64,000 nucleotides of DNA from Theionarchaea archaeon (GTDB lineage: Archaea; Methanobacteriota_B; Thermococci; Methanofastidiosales; SZ-28-30). Position 1 is the first letter of the stretch. The number at the start of each line of letters is the position of its first letter. Below, one piece after another: positions 45,701-55,069 of the stretch. The notes beneath the pieces were generated by a model, which made no database searches, was not told the origin of the DNA, and saw only the letters and a list, made by a program, of their open reading frames with translations. Location of the stretch: contig JACVGT010000008.1 of the NCBI GenBank assembly GCA_018992685.1, forward strand, positions 67,414 to 131,413, read 5' to 3'. The translations under genes and the position numbers were made by a program.

Positions 45701-46324
45701 ATGAATCACGTACTCGCCATTCTGAACCCTCTCACAGCAGGGGAAGCATTCAGAAGACTAGCTCCTGAGGAATCATGGAAGAAACCCCTTATCATTGTAC
45801 TCGTAGCAGGATTACTTTCTGCAGCAGGCATAGCCCTGGTGTATGACAAAACAGAAAGTCTCAGATCAGCATACCTGGTGAAGGAAATGGATGTGACCAT
45901 ACGGGACGAAGTGTGGTCAGTCATGACGGTGACCAAATTCGCAACATCTCTGCTGCTGGTAGTTCTGGGATGGGGAACGAAATCCGTTGCCTTTTACAGC
46001 ATGGGAAGACTGTTCAAGGGGACCCCTGGGTCTATCTCCTCCACTGTACGACTCATGGGGTACACGTATCTCCCCCTCATTATCAAAGGGCTCGTGGATG
46101 TGTACAGGGGGGTAACATATGAATTGCCTTCGTATGAGGAATATGTGAGCAGCCTGAGGACTCCTGATGTGTTGGAAACCTTCTCTGATCCCTTCAGTGT
46201 TTTTCTCCTGTGGGCAATCGTGCTCATGATTCTTGCTGTAAGACAACAATACAACCTTGGCAACGTGAAAGCGATTCTGGCAGTTCTTATCCCCTACGGA
46301 ATCTACTGGATCATAATGCTGTAG
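45701..46324 (+). CDS. Yip1-domain membrane protein
   Basis: A 207-residue protein with five hydrophobic segments, starting with the family's amphipathic NP-type opening (ILNPLTAGEAFRRLAPE). Conserved parts are the helix ending in GRLFKGTPGSISSTVRLMGYTYLP. Prokaryotic Yip1 proteins have no assigned role. AAGGTGACATC precedes ATG 45701. Confidence 0.72.
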   Translation: MNHVLAILNPLTAGEAFRRLAPEESWKKPLIIVLVAGLLSAAGIALVYDKTESLRSAYLVKEMDVTIRDEVWSVMTVTKFATSLLLVVLGWGTKSVAFYSMGRLFKGTPGSISSTVRLMGYTYLPLIIKGLVDVYRGVTYELPSYEEYVSSLRTPDVLETFSDPFSVFLLWAIVLMILAVRQQYNLGNVKAILAVLIPYGIYWIIML

Positions 46325-46382
46325 GTCCCGTGGGATCAGGATCACGCGCGCATATGTGAACGATAATCAAAGGCTCTACAGC

Positions 46383-46799
46383 TCAAGCGTGGGCAAGAGA
46401 ACCCACAATATAGAGTATTGCCAGACAAGCCACCAGGAGAATCACGATCTTCTCCTGCAGGGGGAAGTATTCGTACGAGCGGGGAGTCTCCATATTATAC
46501 ATATCATAGTGGCCAGCCAGAGCAAAGGGATAGCCCATGAATAGAATTACCGCAAGCCCAAAAGAATGCTCTGCAAGGACCAATCCTCCCACGGTGAGAA
46601 CCGGAAAGACAAAAACCCCGCCTGCCAGAGTGACCATTGAAGTCAAGTTTAACAGGTCTGCTGGAGGCAACCATGTTACGTAATCACGTTCTCCTACGTC
46701 CACTTCGCGGGAAATCCGCCAGGTAAAAGAGGCAATCTGAAATCCCATGAGTATTCCAGCAACACCCCAGATGTCCATCAAGTTCAGGTCCAACACCAT
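46383..46799 (-). CDS. small membrane protein downstream of tRNA-Pro
   Basis: A 138-residue protein with four transmembrane helices and a conserved-looking loop YDMYNMETPRSYEYFPLQEK before the last one. GTGAGGTG lies against ATG 46799. The start is only 16 bases past the 3' end of tRNA-Pro, and no separate TATA box is seen, so it appears to be transcribed together with the tRNA. Frames extending further upstream would run through the tRNA gene. Function unknown. Confidence 0.65.
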   Translation of the reverse strand: MVLDLNLMDIWGVAGILMGFQIASFTWRISREVDVGERDYVTWLPPADLLNLTSMVTLAGGVFVFPVLTVGGLVLAEHSFGLAVILFMGYPFALAGHYDMYNMETPRSYEYFPLQEKIVILLVACLAILYIVGSLAHA

Positions 46800-46815
46800 C
46801 ACCTCACTACGAGAG

Positions 46816-46890
46816 TGGGGCCGCCGAGATTTGAACTCGGGTGTCAGGCTCCCGAAGCCTGGAGGATGGACCAAGCTACCCTACGGCCCC
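46816..46890 (-). tRNA. tRNA-Pro (CGG)
   Basis: Read on the minus strand: acceptor GGGGCCG pairs with CGGCCCC, anticodon stem CAGGC/GCCTG encloses loop TTCGGGA (anticodon CGG), and the T arm is GAGTTCAAATCTC. CCA is not encoded. A TATA box (CCTTTATATTTG, about 46914-46925) lies upstream. Confidence 0.93.
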
Positions 46891-46979
46891 ATATCCATTC
46901 ATTTCATGACAGAACAAATATAAAGGTATGCATAACCACCATAGGGAATATCTACCGTGAAGAATCCTTCCATATGACA

Positions 46980-48260
46980 TCAAAAGTCAGCAAGGGTCTT
47001 CTGTCTTGAATCTTTCTTGTCAGGTTCCTGGATTCTCTCTTCTTTCTCTGATTTCTCCATTCTTCTGCTGGTAGCAGTCTCCAGGACCTTTAGAATCTTC
47101 TCCCCCTTTCTGAATACATACAATATTTCATCTTCATCCAGCTCAAAGAAGCGGCACAGTCCTGCTGCTTTTTCAGTCTGCTTCTCCAGCGCCTGCATCA
47201 TGATAACATATTCTCCAGCCTCTGAAGAGGAGCAGTGGCATTTCTCACTGATTTTCTTGCGGATCTCGTCCCTCATGGCTCGGTCCTTTTTTGATCTGGC
47301 CAGAGCCGTAAAGTAGGACGGACTTCTGAATCTCTGGAAATGATACCGTGACAGGCGGGCCACAGAGACCCCTGAGGTCATTAAATCTGATGCATATCCC
47401 CAGAGTTTATAGTACTGATTCCTGAATGCCCGCCCCAGAAACATGTCTGCCCTAGACAAGTAGTAGTACGCCCTGGCTGCGTCCTGGGGTTCGTACACCA
47501 GGGGCATGTTCTCTGCCACCCAGAGGAGAACTTCCCGGGGTTCCTTATCCATCCCAAAGAATTCCTTTCTCACATCAGCTGACTGCAACCTGAACACACT
47601 GGACAGAGCCTGGAATATGGAAGTCTGGGTATCTCTGGGGTTATAATACTTCTCGCTGGTTAGAGATTCCAGATCATTGAGGGCAGCCCTCAAATCTCCG
47701 TTCACATTGCTGGAAATCTCCTGCAGCCTCTCATCAGAAACATCAAGACCTTCTTCAAGTGCAACCCTTCTCAACACTTTCAAAATGGACGCGGGGAGTA
47801 ATGTTCTGAACTCGATCATCTTGGATTTGTTTCTGATCCCCGGGGGGATTTCCCAGTATTCATTGGCTATCAATATAATGGGGTTCCGGGTCTTGTCAAT
47901 GATGCGGGACAGAGCCTGGTTCCCCCCCTTGTCTTCTCTGCCGTAGATGTTATCTGCTTCATCCAGCAGAATGATCTTCTTTCTGCCGTCCAGTGTACAG
48001 GTGGTGGCTGCATTCCCCACGATCCTGTCTATGACATCCTTGTTCCTCTGGTCTGAAGCATTGAGCTCAATCAAATCGGCACGGAACTCTCTTGCCATGG
48101 AAATAACTGCAGACGTTTTCCCCACACCTGCCCTGCCGTACAGGACAGCGACTTTTTTCTGTTCAGGCCATGTGTTGAACCATGAGATCAGTTCTTTCAA
48201 GGCACTGGGCTGGCCTGCAATCTCTGCAAATTTCTGAGGACGGTACTTCTCAGTATACAT
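46980..48260 (-). CDS. rfcL: replication factor C large subunit
   Basis: A 426-residue clamp-loader subunit. Walker A is YGRAGVGKTS (41-50), Walker B IILLDEADNI. The opening MYTEKYRPQKFAEIAGQ is typical. The C terminus ends in QKTLADF, a PIP box contacting PCNA. With RfcS it opens and loads the sliding clamp. The small subunit is not in this window. A TATA-like CCTTTTTATTC lies just upstream. Confidence 0.95.
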   Translation of the reverse strand: MYTEKYRPQKFAEIAGQPSALKELISWFNTWPEQKKVAVLYGRAGVGKTSAVISMAREFRADLIELNASDQRNKDVIDRIVGNAATTCTLDGRKKIILLDEADNIYGREDKGGNQALSRIIDKTRNPIILIANEYWEIPPGIRNKSKMIEFRTLLPASILKVLRRVALEEGLDVSDERLQEISSNVNGDLRAALNDLESLTSEKYYNPRDTQTSIFQALSSVFRLQSADVRKEFFGMDKEPREVLLWVAENMPLVYEPQDAARAYYYLSRADMFLGRAFRNQYYKLWGYASDLMTSGVSVARLSRYHFQRFRSPSYFTALARSKKDRAMRDEIRKKISEKCHCSSSEAGEYVIMMQALEKQTEKAAGLCRFFELDEDEILYVFRKGEKILKVLETATSRRMEKSEKEERIQEPDKKDSRQKTLADF

Positions 48261-48328
48261 TTGTACAGGATACGTTCAACAGAATAAAAAGGTTCGGTTG
48301 AGAGGTTGAGGTGACACCACAGCAACGA

Positions 48329-49627
48329 TTATGATATGGCGTTCCTTTCAGGGGGGAACGTCTCATACTCTCTGGTATCCACCACCTCTTTTAGGTTCTG
48401 GACAACCCGCCAGATCTCATGATACGTGGTATACAGGGGGATGGGGGCCACGCGGATAACATCAGGAGGGCGAAAATCAGGAATAACGCCCCTGACCTTT
48501 AAGGCTTCGCAGATCCTCATGGCTTCCTCATGTTCTAAAGCGACGTGACCTCCCCTCCTGGCGGGCTCACGAGGTGTGCCGATTCTCACCGTTGAGGGAC
48601 CATCAGCCAGAATCTCATCCACCAGATACATGAGATAGGATGTCATCATGAGAGACTTTCTGCGGATGTTCTCGATCCCCGCTTGAAGGATGATGTCGAG
48701 AGCACCCTCCAGAGGAGCTGAAGACAGAATAGATGGTGATGAGATCTGCCACCCTCCTGCAGACTGTGCGTGTTCGAACTCCAGGTTCATGTCAAATTGC
48801 TTTTCCTTCACATATCCGAACCAGCCTGCAAGAGCAGGTTCCTTCTGAAGATGAGCTTTATTCACATACAGAAAAGCTGTGCTTCCCGGTCCTCCATTCA
48901 TGTACTTGTAACTGCACCAGAAGGCGAAGTCCACGCCCCACTCGTCAAAATAGTGGGGAACTACACCCACTGAGTGAGAACAGTCAAATCCAATGGGAAT
49001 CCCCCTCTTGTGGGCCTCCTCTGTGAGGTACTTGATATCCAGGAGCTGTCCACTGCGGTACAGAACACTGGGAAGACACACCAGGGCCACGTCATCTGTC
49101 ATCATTCCCACAATCGTCTGTTCATCAAGATACCGCCCATCGTCACTGGGGGCCAGAACCAGGTCACGTTCAGGATCGTGCCCTTTTAGCCGTATCTGGC
49201 TTCGTAGTGCGTAGATATCAGTGGGAAAATTGAGTTCGTCTGCCAGAATCGTGGTTCTCCCGTGGTGGGGCTGGTAAAATGTACTCACCAGTGCATGCAG
49301 GTTGATTGTAGTAGTCCCGGTGGCCACCACTTCCTCTGGGAGAGCTCCCACCAACCCACGTGCCTTGGCACCCAGGGACTCAGCATAGTAGAACCAGGGA
49401 GGATTACCCTCCAGCCACCCTCCAATTCCCAGGGTCTTCCACTCATCCAGGACTCTCTGAACACCTTGTCGAGCATTTCTGGACTGAAGCCCCAGGGAAT
49501 TGCCATCCATGTAGATCTTTGACTCCGGGATGAAGAAGTGATCTCGAAATGACAGGGGGTCATCTCTGTCCAGAGTTCTTGCAAACTCTTCGTCTGTCCT
49601 GAACTGGTATTCGATTTCTTCTCTCAC
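48329..49627 (-). CDS. kynU: kynureninase
   Basis: A 432-residue fold-type I PLP enzyme that cleaves kynurenine to anthranilate and alanine. The PLP lysine is in FAFWCSYKYMNGGPGS; MDGNSLGLQSRNA, TTTINLHALVSTFY and GFDCSHSVGVVPH are family motifs. The start is GTG 49627, at leaderless distance from CCTTATTAACC (about 49649-49659). No other tryptophan-degradation gene is seen nearby. Confidence 0.93.
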   Translation of the reverse strand: MREEIEYQFRTDEEFARTLDRDDPLSFRDHFFIPESKIYMDGNSLGLQSRNARQGVQRVLDEWKTLGIGGWLEGNPPWFYYAESLGAKARGLVGALPEEVVATGTTTINLHALVSTFYQPHHGRTTILADELNFPTDIYALRSQIRLKGHDPERDLVLAPSDDGRYLDEQTIVGMMTDDVALVCLPSVLYRSGQLLDIKYLTEEAHKRGIPIGFDCSHSVGVVPHYFDEWGVDFAFWCSYKYMNGGPGSTAFLYVNKAHLQKEPALAGWFGYVKEKQFDMNLEFEHAQSAGGWQISSPSILSSAPLEGALDIILQAGIENIRRKSLMMTSYLMYLVDEILADGPSTVRIGTPREPARRGGHVALEHEEAMRICEALKVRGVIPDFRPPDVIRVAPIPLYTTYHEIWRVVQNLKEVVDTREYETFPPERNAIS

Positions 49628-49732
49628 CTCGTGTGATTTGACGGTTGGTTAATAAGGTTGTTGGTCCGGGTCTGGGTCGGGAGGTTCACATGTGGACTGG
49701 ACAGGTACAACAACCAGCATCCCCATTCAGAG

Positions 49733-50944
49733 CTAGACCCTGGAGGCTGATCTCCCCACAACGTCCCGAATCCCTTCAGAAATCAGGAAAGAGCCCAGTA
49801 CCATGTATGCGATGGCCAGCCCTGGAGGTAGAATCGTCCACCAGGTCATGGTCCTCTTGGTAGCCACAAAGGTGAAGGAAAGCATCTGACCCCAGGTCAA
49901 GACGTGAACATTCCCCAGCCCCAAGAAATTGACAGTAGCTTCAAGTGAAAGGGCAAAAGCCACCCCAATCGTCATATAGAGAAAGGTCAAGTGTTGCACG
50001 TTGGGCAGTATGTGCCTGAAGATAATCCGGGCAGGACCTGCTCCACTGACCTGGGCTGCTTCGATGAAGGTTCTGGTCTTCAAACTCTTTACCTCAGCCC
50101 GGATAGCCCTGGCTGCTGTTGGCCACAAGCAGATGGACACTCCCAAAATCAAGGCGAGGTTGATTTCTGTGGGTCCCCAGGAGTGGACAATCAAAGCCAC
50201 AAACGGGATGCTGGGAAATAGGAGAAGGGTTACACTGACCCGCTGCAAAATGGTATCGACAATTCCTCCGTAGTACCCTGCAATCAATCCCACCAGAGTG
50301 CCCAGAAGACCAATAGCCCCGGCTGATGGGAATGAGATCAGCACAGCGTTCCGGAACCCCCATATGATCTGACTGAATACATCTCTCCCCAGCACATCAG
50401 TCCCCAGGGGAAATTCCCAGGTGGGGGAATGGTTGACAAATGCGGGATCCTCCACAAGGTAGCGGATTGGGTCATGCAGAACGAGGTATGGAGATAGGAC
50501 AGCTATTACCACTGCTGCAATGAGCATTATGACCCCTATCATTCCTTTCTTAGTGTGCAGAAATCGCCTGAGCAAGCCCACCCGATCATACTCAATCCTC
50601 ACAGGCCTCCCATCGATGATGGTAAACCTGGGTGCCAGCTCCCGGTAAACAGGAGGGCTGGCAGCCCTGGAGTGCGCGTCAAAAAAGGGAACCTCCATAT
50701 CCAAGTCGTTAGCAGACCAGAAGGGTTTCCGTATGGTGCGGGGCAGCACGCGGTTCACCTTGTACGTGTGAGGCATTCCCCGTACCATGCGAAAGAGGGT
50801 TGTTTCTCCCTTGCAGGAGGGGCAATCCTTGTTGTGGTACAAGTACGTCCTGATACAGTCAGTATGAAACACTGCACTGCAGTACCCACAGTGCCTCGAA
50901 TCTCCTTCGTCAACAATTTCCGTGCCACACAACCTGCATCTCAT
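49733..50944 (-). CDS. dipeptide/oligopeptide-type ABC permease (DppC-like) with N-terminal RING/PHD-like zinc finger
   Basis: A 403-residue protein. Residues 3-44 form a zinc finger with C3, C6, C19, C22, H27, C30, C41 and C44 (C4HC3 order, as in PHD/RINGv fingers). A 60-residue linker follows, then a standard DppC core: six helices, with GTDVLGRDVFSQIIWG and the ATPase-contact EAA loop EAAQVSGAGPARIIFRHILPN. Residues 1-95 are extra compared with normal DppC. ATG 50944 overlaps the dppB stop by 1 base (TAATG) with GGTGAG upstream. No ATPase or binding protein gene is adjacent. The finger is probably cytoplasmic. Confidence 0.85.
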   Translation of the reverse strand: MRCRLCGTEIVDEGDSRHCGYCSAVFHTDCIRTYLYHNKDCPSCKGETTLFRMVRGMPHTYKVNRVLPRTIRKPFWSANDLDMEVPFFDAHSRAASPPVYRELAPRFTIIDGRPVRIEYDRVGLLRRFLHTKKGMIGVIMLIAAVVIAVLSPYLVLHDPIRYLVEDPAFVNHSPTWEFPLGTDVLGRDVFSQIIWGFRNAVLISFPSAGAIGLLGTLVGLIAGYYGGIVDTILQRVSVTLLLFPSIPFVALIVHSWGPTEINLALILGVSICLWPTAARAIRAEVKSLKTRTFIEAAQVSGAGPARIIFRHILPNVQHLTFLYMTIGVAFALSLEATVNFLGLGNVHVLTWGQMLSFTFVATKRTMTWWTILPPGLAIAYMVLGSFLISEGIRDVVGRSASRV

Positions 50945-51939
50945 TAACTCACCCTGGGATCTAGATAGGCACACACCACATCTGCCACAAGGAGCAATGA
51001 CAGCAAGGTGAGAGTCAGGAGAAAGATGGAACAGGACACAACAGGACTGTCAAGATACTTCAATGCTTCAAAGAGAGCCAGTCCGATACCGGGCCATGAA
51101 AACACGTATTCAATGATAATCCCACCACTGACGATCAGCGCCAGGTTTACTGCAGCGTCATTCAGCAGGGGAAGCAGAGCACACCGGGCAATGTGCTTTG
51201 AGTATACATCGTTCTCACTCAGCCCCTTGGCCCGGGCTGTGGTCACGAAGGGTTCATCAGCCAGGGTAGCCATCTGTTCTCTGATGAGGAGCAGAGGTCT
51301 GGCCAGTCCCACCATCACCAGGATTGCCAGAGGCAGGACCATGGAGGGAAGCAGTGTTCCCATGTTCCCGATGAAGTCCATGTCACCCAGGCTGCGTACG
51401 TGACCGTCCATGAAAGAGACGGCTATACTCACAGGAGGCAGGACCTCGTATCTGAACACAAGCCACGTTTTGAAGATGATGGCAAGCACAAAGACAGGAA
51501 GCGCATACAGTGCAATGGAGATTCCAGCAATCACGTTCTCTACGGATTTGTTCTTCCGGGCCAGCACCCTGATGCCAACGACGGTACCCAGTACGTACGT
51601 GAGAATCGTGCTTGTCCCAAAGAGAAGGAGTGTATACGGAAGCAGCGGAAGAAGGAGATCCACAGCCGTGTACTCCTGGTCTTCATACAACGTGTAGTTG
51701 AACGTGAACACGTTCTTCATGTAGAGGATGTACCTCTCATACAGTGGTCTTGTCAGGCCCCATGCCTCGCGTATCTGGTCCTGCACTTCCTTGGAGGCAA
51801 GGCCATACCGCCTTAGGACAGGGTCGCCGCCAGGTACTGAATTCATCAGAATGAATACAATGGTCATAATGAGGAATATGGTAATCAGGCTCCCTGCTGC
51901 TTTCTTTCCGGCAAAAACCAGAAGTCTTGACCAGCTCAT
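50944..51939 (-). CDS. dipeptide/oligopeptide-type ABC permease (DppB-like)
   Basis: A 331-residue permease with six helices. Typical parts are NSVPGGDPVLRRYGL near the N terminus, the EAA loop TTARAKGLSENDVYSKHIAR, and FSWPGIGLALFEAL near the end. With the downstream DppC-like subunit it would form the membrane channel of a peptide importer. GCTTTATATAGG (51964-51975) gives a leaderless ATG at 51939. Confidence 0.9.
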   Translation of the reverse strand: MSWSRLLVFAGKKAAGSLITIFLIMTIVFILMNSVPGGDPVLRRYGLASKEVQDQIREAWGLTRPLYERYILYMKNVFTFNYTLYEDQEYTAVDLLLPLLPYTLLLFGTSTILTYVLGTVVGIRVLARKNKSVENVIAGISIALYALPVFVLAIIFKTWLVFRYEVLPPVSIAVSFMDGHVRSLGDMDFIGNMGTLLPSMVLPLAILVMVGLARPLLLIREQMATLADEPFVTTARAKGLSENDVYSKHIARCALLPLLNDAAVNLALIVSGGIIIEYVFSWPGIGLALFEALKYLDSPVVSCSIFLLTLTLLSLLLVADVVCAYLDPRVS

Positions 51940-52208
51940 TCAGGTATATTGCCCACAGTTCCTATATAAAGCTTGTTATGACAGCTGATAATAGCTACTT
52001 AGCCGTTATAGTACGAAGAGACCACATATGTGATACTGTAAGATACAGAGGGATATTAAATGTTGTGTCCTCTGCAGGAGGCACCTGCTCATCTGCCTGT
52101 CGGTGGGAATGCATTCTTCTCCTCTCTGCGGTAGAATGTGTAGAAGACATGAAGCTTCACCGCAATTACCCCACAAAGTGTTAAAACCTCTGGGCTCAGG
52201 GAATACCT

Positions 52209-54269
52209 ATGGAGCAGTACAACCTGCAGGGACTGTCATGCGCAGACTGTGCATACGACCTGGAAAAAGAACTTTCTCAGATGGATTCAGTGAACGCAGT
52301 CCATATCAACGTCGCCACAGGCATATTGTCCATAGACTGCCAAGATTTTGATGAGGTCACACGAAAAATCAGGGAAATAGCTCCTGAGGTCACCATCACC
52401 AGATCACAGGAGGGATCAGATCTCCGCAGGAATCGTACTCTCATCCTGATGTCTCTTGTTCTTTTTGTGTGCGGCCTGCTCTTCAGAGAAAGGCTCCATC
52501 AGACTCCCTATTCGTGGGCTGAATACGCTGTATTTCTGACTGCCTACGTCCTGGTGGGAAGGACTGTACTCAGGAACGCTGTCCTGAATTCAGTGAAGGG
52601 CCGCGTATTTGACGAGAACTTCTTGATGACCGTTGCCACGGTGGGAGCGATCCTGATCCATCAACTCCCTGAAGCTGCAGGGGTCATGCTCTTCTTCTCG
52701 GTAGGAGAGCATTTCGAGGATCTTTCTGTCAATAGATCCCGGAAATCTGTCAGAGCACTTCTGAGCCTTCGTCCTGATTCTGCTACCCTCAAGAATGGTG
52801 ATACGACACAGCAGGTTGATCCCCGTGAGGTTCATGTTGGAGATATGATTATGGTGGCTCCTGGCGAGAGAGTCCCCCTGGACGGTGTCATACTTGAAGG
52901 ACACTCCACGATGGATACCTCCGCATTGACAGGAGAGAGTATTCCCCGGGAGGTCAAGGGAGGAGACACTGTGCTGGCAGGAATGATAAACAAGACGGGT
53001 GCCATCACGGTACGAGTCCTGAAGCCCTTTGGAGAATCATCCATGTCCCGTATCCTGGACCTGGTGGAACACGCTGCAGCTCGCAAGGCAGAACCTGAGA
53101 AGTTCATTACACGGTTTGCCAGAGTGTACACTCCTGCCGTGGTGGGTGCAGCACTGTGTGTGGCAGTGGTCCCTCCCGTAGTACTGGGCGTTTCGTTTCA
53201 CGACTGGACCTACAGGGCTCTGGTTCTCCTGGTTATTTCCTGTCCCTGTGCCCTGGTCATCTCTATACCGCTGGGCTATTTCGGAGGCATTGGAAAGGCT
53301 TCCCGGGACGGCATACTCATAAAGGGAGCAAATTTCCTTGATGCTCTTACCGAAGTACAGGTGGTCGTTTTTGACAAGACAGGCACTCTGACCGAGGGGA
53401 CTTTCACTGTTTCCCAGGTGGTCCCCGCTAACGGATTCACTGAGGAAGAAGTCCTGAGACATGCGGCATTGACAGAACAGTATTCTTCCCACCCCATTGC
53501 CCGGTCAATTGTGGAGGGGTACCCGTACGACACAGGAGAGACGGTAACAGCCTACCAGGAAGTTCCTGCCCGCGGTGTCAAGGCTGTGGTGAGTGGGAAT
53601 ACCGTATTTGTGGGTAATGACAGACAGCTCCATGAGGAGATGATATCCCACGATACCTGTCATGTGGAGGGGACAGTGGCGCACGTCACAGTAAATGGGG
53701 TATATGCAGGGTATATACTCATCAGTGACGAAATACGAGAAGATGCGCACGAGACGGTCGAAACCCTCAGGAAGATGGGTATCACAACTATCATGCTCAC
53801 GGGGGACAGCAATGATGCAGCTGAATGTGTTGCACAAACCCTGGGAATCCTGAAGTTCTATAGTGAACTCTTACCTGAAGAAAAAGTTGAGAAACTAGAA
53901 GAGATGAAGAAGAGTCTTCCACACGGGAAAAAGAACATTGCCTTTGTTGGAGACGGCATAAATGATGCTCCAGTGATTGCCCGGGCTGATATCGGCATTG
54001 CCATGGGAGCTCTTGGAAGTGACGCAGCAGTGGAGACTGCAGACATGGTGATCATGACCGATTCTCTCCACAAGGTGGCAGAAGCAATCTCCATTGCCAG
54101 AAAGACCAGCGGAATCGTGTGGCAGAATATTGTACTGGTCCTGGGAGTCAAGGGCGTGTTTATTCTCATGGGTATACTGGGTATAGCCACCATGTGGGAA
54201 GCAGTATTTGCCGATGTCGGAGTGGCCCTCATGGCTGTGTTCAATGCTGCCCGGGTCCTCAGGATATGA
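52209..54269 (+). CDS. heavy-metal P1B-type ATPase (Zn/Cd/Pb exporter)
   Basis: A 686-residue pump: N-terminal HMA domain (CADC at 11-14), TGES actuator motif (241-244), membrane CPC (345-347), phosphorylation site DKTGTLT (D389), and hinge GDGINDAP. The last helix has FADVGVALMAVFNAARVL, whose Asp and spacing match the ZntA/CadA (Zn2+/Cd2+/Pb2+) subtype, not the copper one. It exports metal from the cytoplasm. GTGTTAAAAC (52176-52185) sets a leaderless ATG at 52209. Confidence 0.92.
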   Translation: MEQYNLQGLSCADCAYDLEKELSQMDSVNAVHINVATGILSIDCQDFDEVTRKIREIAPEVTITRSQEGSDLRRNRTLILMSLVLFVCGLLFRERLHQTPYSWAEYAVFLTAYVLVGRTVLRNAVLNSVKGRVFDENFLMTVATVGAILIHQLPEAAGVMLFFSVGEHFEDLSVNRSRKSVRALLSLRPDSATLKNGDTTQQVDPREVHVGDMIMVAPGERVPLDGVILEGHSTMDTSALTGESIPREVKGGDTVLAGMINKTGAITVRVLKPFGESSMSRILDLVEHAAARKAEPEKFITRFARVYTPAVVGAALCVAVVPPVVLGVSFHDWTYRALVLLVISCPCALVISIPLGYFGGIGKASRDGILIKGANFLDALTEVQVVVFDKTGTLTEGTFTVSQVVPANGFTEEEVLRHAALTEQYSSHPIARSIVEGYPYDTGETVTAYQEVPARGVKAVVSGNTVFVGNDRQLHEEMISHDTCHVEGTVAHVTVNGVYAGYILISDEIREDAHETVETLRKMGITTIMLTGDSNDAAECVAQTLGILKFYSELLPEEKVEKLEEMKKSLPHGKKNIAFVGDGINDAPVIARADIGIAMGALGSDAAVETADMVIMTDSLHKVAEAISIARKTSGIVWQNIVLVLGVKGVFILMGILGIATMWEAVFADVGVALMAVFNAARVLRI

Positions 54270-54362
54270 CCCCTGTAAGATGAGAGCACATATGCCGGCA
54301 TCCAGCCCCTCTGATGAACCATCTCAACCCCTTGTACAGGCAATAATAGCCATTCTATCATA

Positions 54363-54414
54363 TTGTAAACTACTTTACAATGCAAAGCTTTATAAAGTGT
54401 AGACTACATTACAC
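54363..54414. promoter_or_regulatory. paired operators flanking a TATA box
   Basis: TTGTAAACTACTTTACAA (54363-54380) and GTGTAGACTACATTACAC (54397-54414) are imperfect palindromes sharing TGTARACTACWTTACA. They lie 34 bases apart on each side of the TATA box GCTTTATAAAG (54387-54397). The second covers the stretch up to the predicted start at about 54418. They probably bind the winged-helix protein encoded by the operon's second gene. Confidence 0.7.
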
Positions 54415-54430
54415 AGTAAGGTGACAGAAC

Positions 54431-55069
54431 ATGACACCAGAAATGAACCTCAAGGAAATGGAGAGAAAGGCATGGACTGCCTATTTTGATGACGGCATCC
54501 TGGACATTACTGTAGGACTCTTTGTACTTGCCTTCGGAATCGGCATGACGACACAGTATGCTACAGTAGCAGCTTTTGCCTGGATGGCTGTTTTCTTCTT
54601 TGGAGCTGCTAAGAAATCCATAACGTTGCCACGGGTTGGCCTGGTGAAATTCAGCCCGGAAAGAGAAGAGAGAATGAAGAAGGAGATATCATTCTTTGTC
54701 ATTTTCTTCTCTATGACTGCCCTCATAGGGCTGGCATTCTTCCTGACACTCACCACTGACCTCCCACAAACCATCAGGACGCTTGTGGGAGAAATGGCAC
54801 TGGTGGGCTATGAACTGATCATTGCTGTGGGAATCCTCCTGGTTGGATACTGGAAGCAGATAAAACGGTTCTACCTGTATGGGGGGTTCTTCCTGATCGT
54901 CATAGTGGCGGGATTACTCATAGATCTTCCCGAGGCCAATCCGTTGACCATCATGATGTACGAGTTCACTGGAACAGGAGTATTGATCCTTCTCGGGGGA
55001 TTCGTTGTCCTTGCCCGCTTCTTCAGGAGATATCCACGACAAGAGGGCGGAGGATATGTCAGCAGATGA
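54431..55069 (+). CDS. membrane protein paired with a winged-helix regulator
   Basis: A 212-residue protein with about six transmembrane helices and the opening AWTAYFDDGILDITVGLFVLA. No named family is recognised. AAGGTGA precedes ATG 54431. It shares an operon, with 14-base overlap, with a HTH_34-type regulator gene, and is under two palindromic operators, so it is likely induced by some signal the regulator senses. Confidence 0.68.
   Translation: MTPEMNLKEMERKAWTAYFDDGILDITVGLFVLAFGIGMTTQYATVAAFAWMAVFFFGAAKKSITLPRVGLVKFSPEREERMKKEISFFVIFFSMTALIGLAFFLTLTTDLPQTIRTLVGEMALVGYELIIAVGILLVGYWKQIKRFYLYGGFFLIVIVAGLLIDLPEANPLTIMMYEFTGTGVLILLGGFVVLARFFRRYPRQEGGGYVSR

Noticed and set aside
51978-52184. 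Cys-containing 68-codon plus-strand frame before the P-type ATPase
   Set aside because: The ATG lies within a few bases of a TATA box that serves the opposite strand, and no ribosome site is present.
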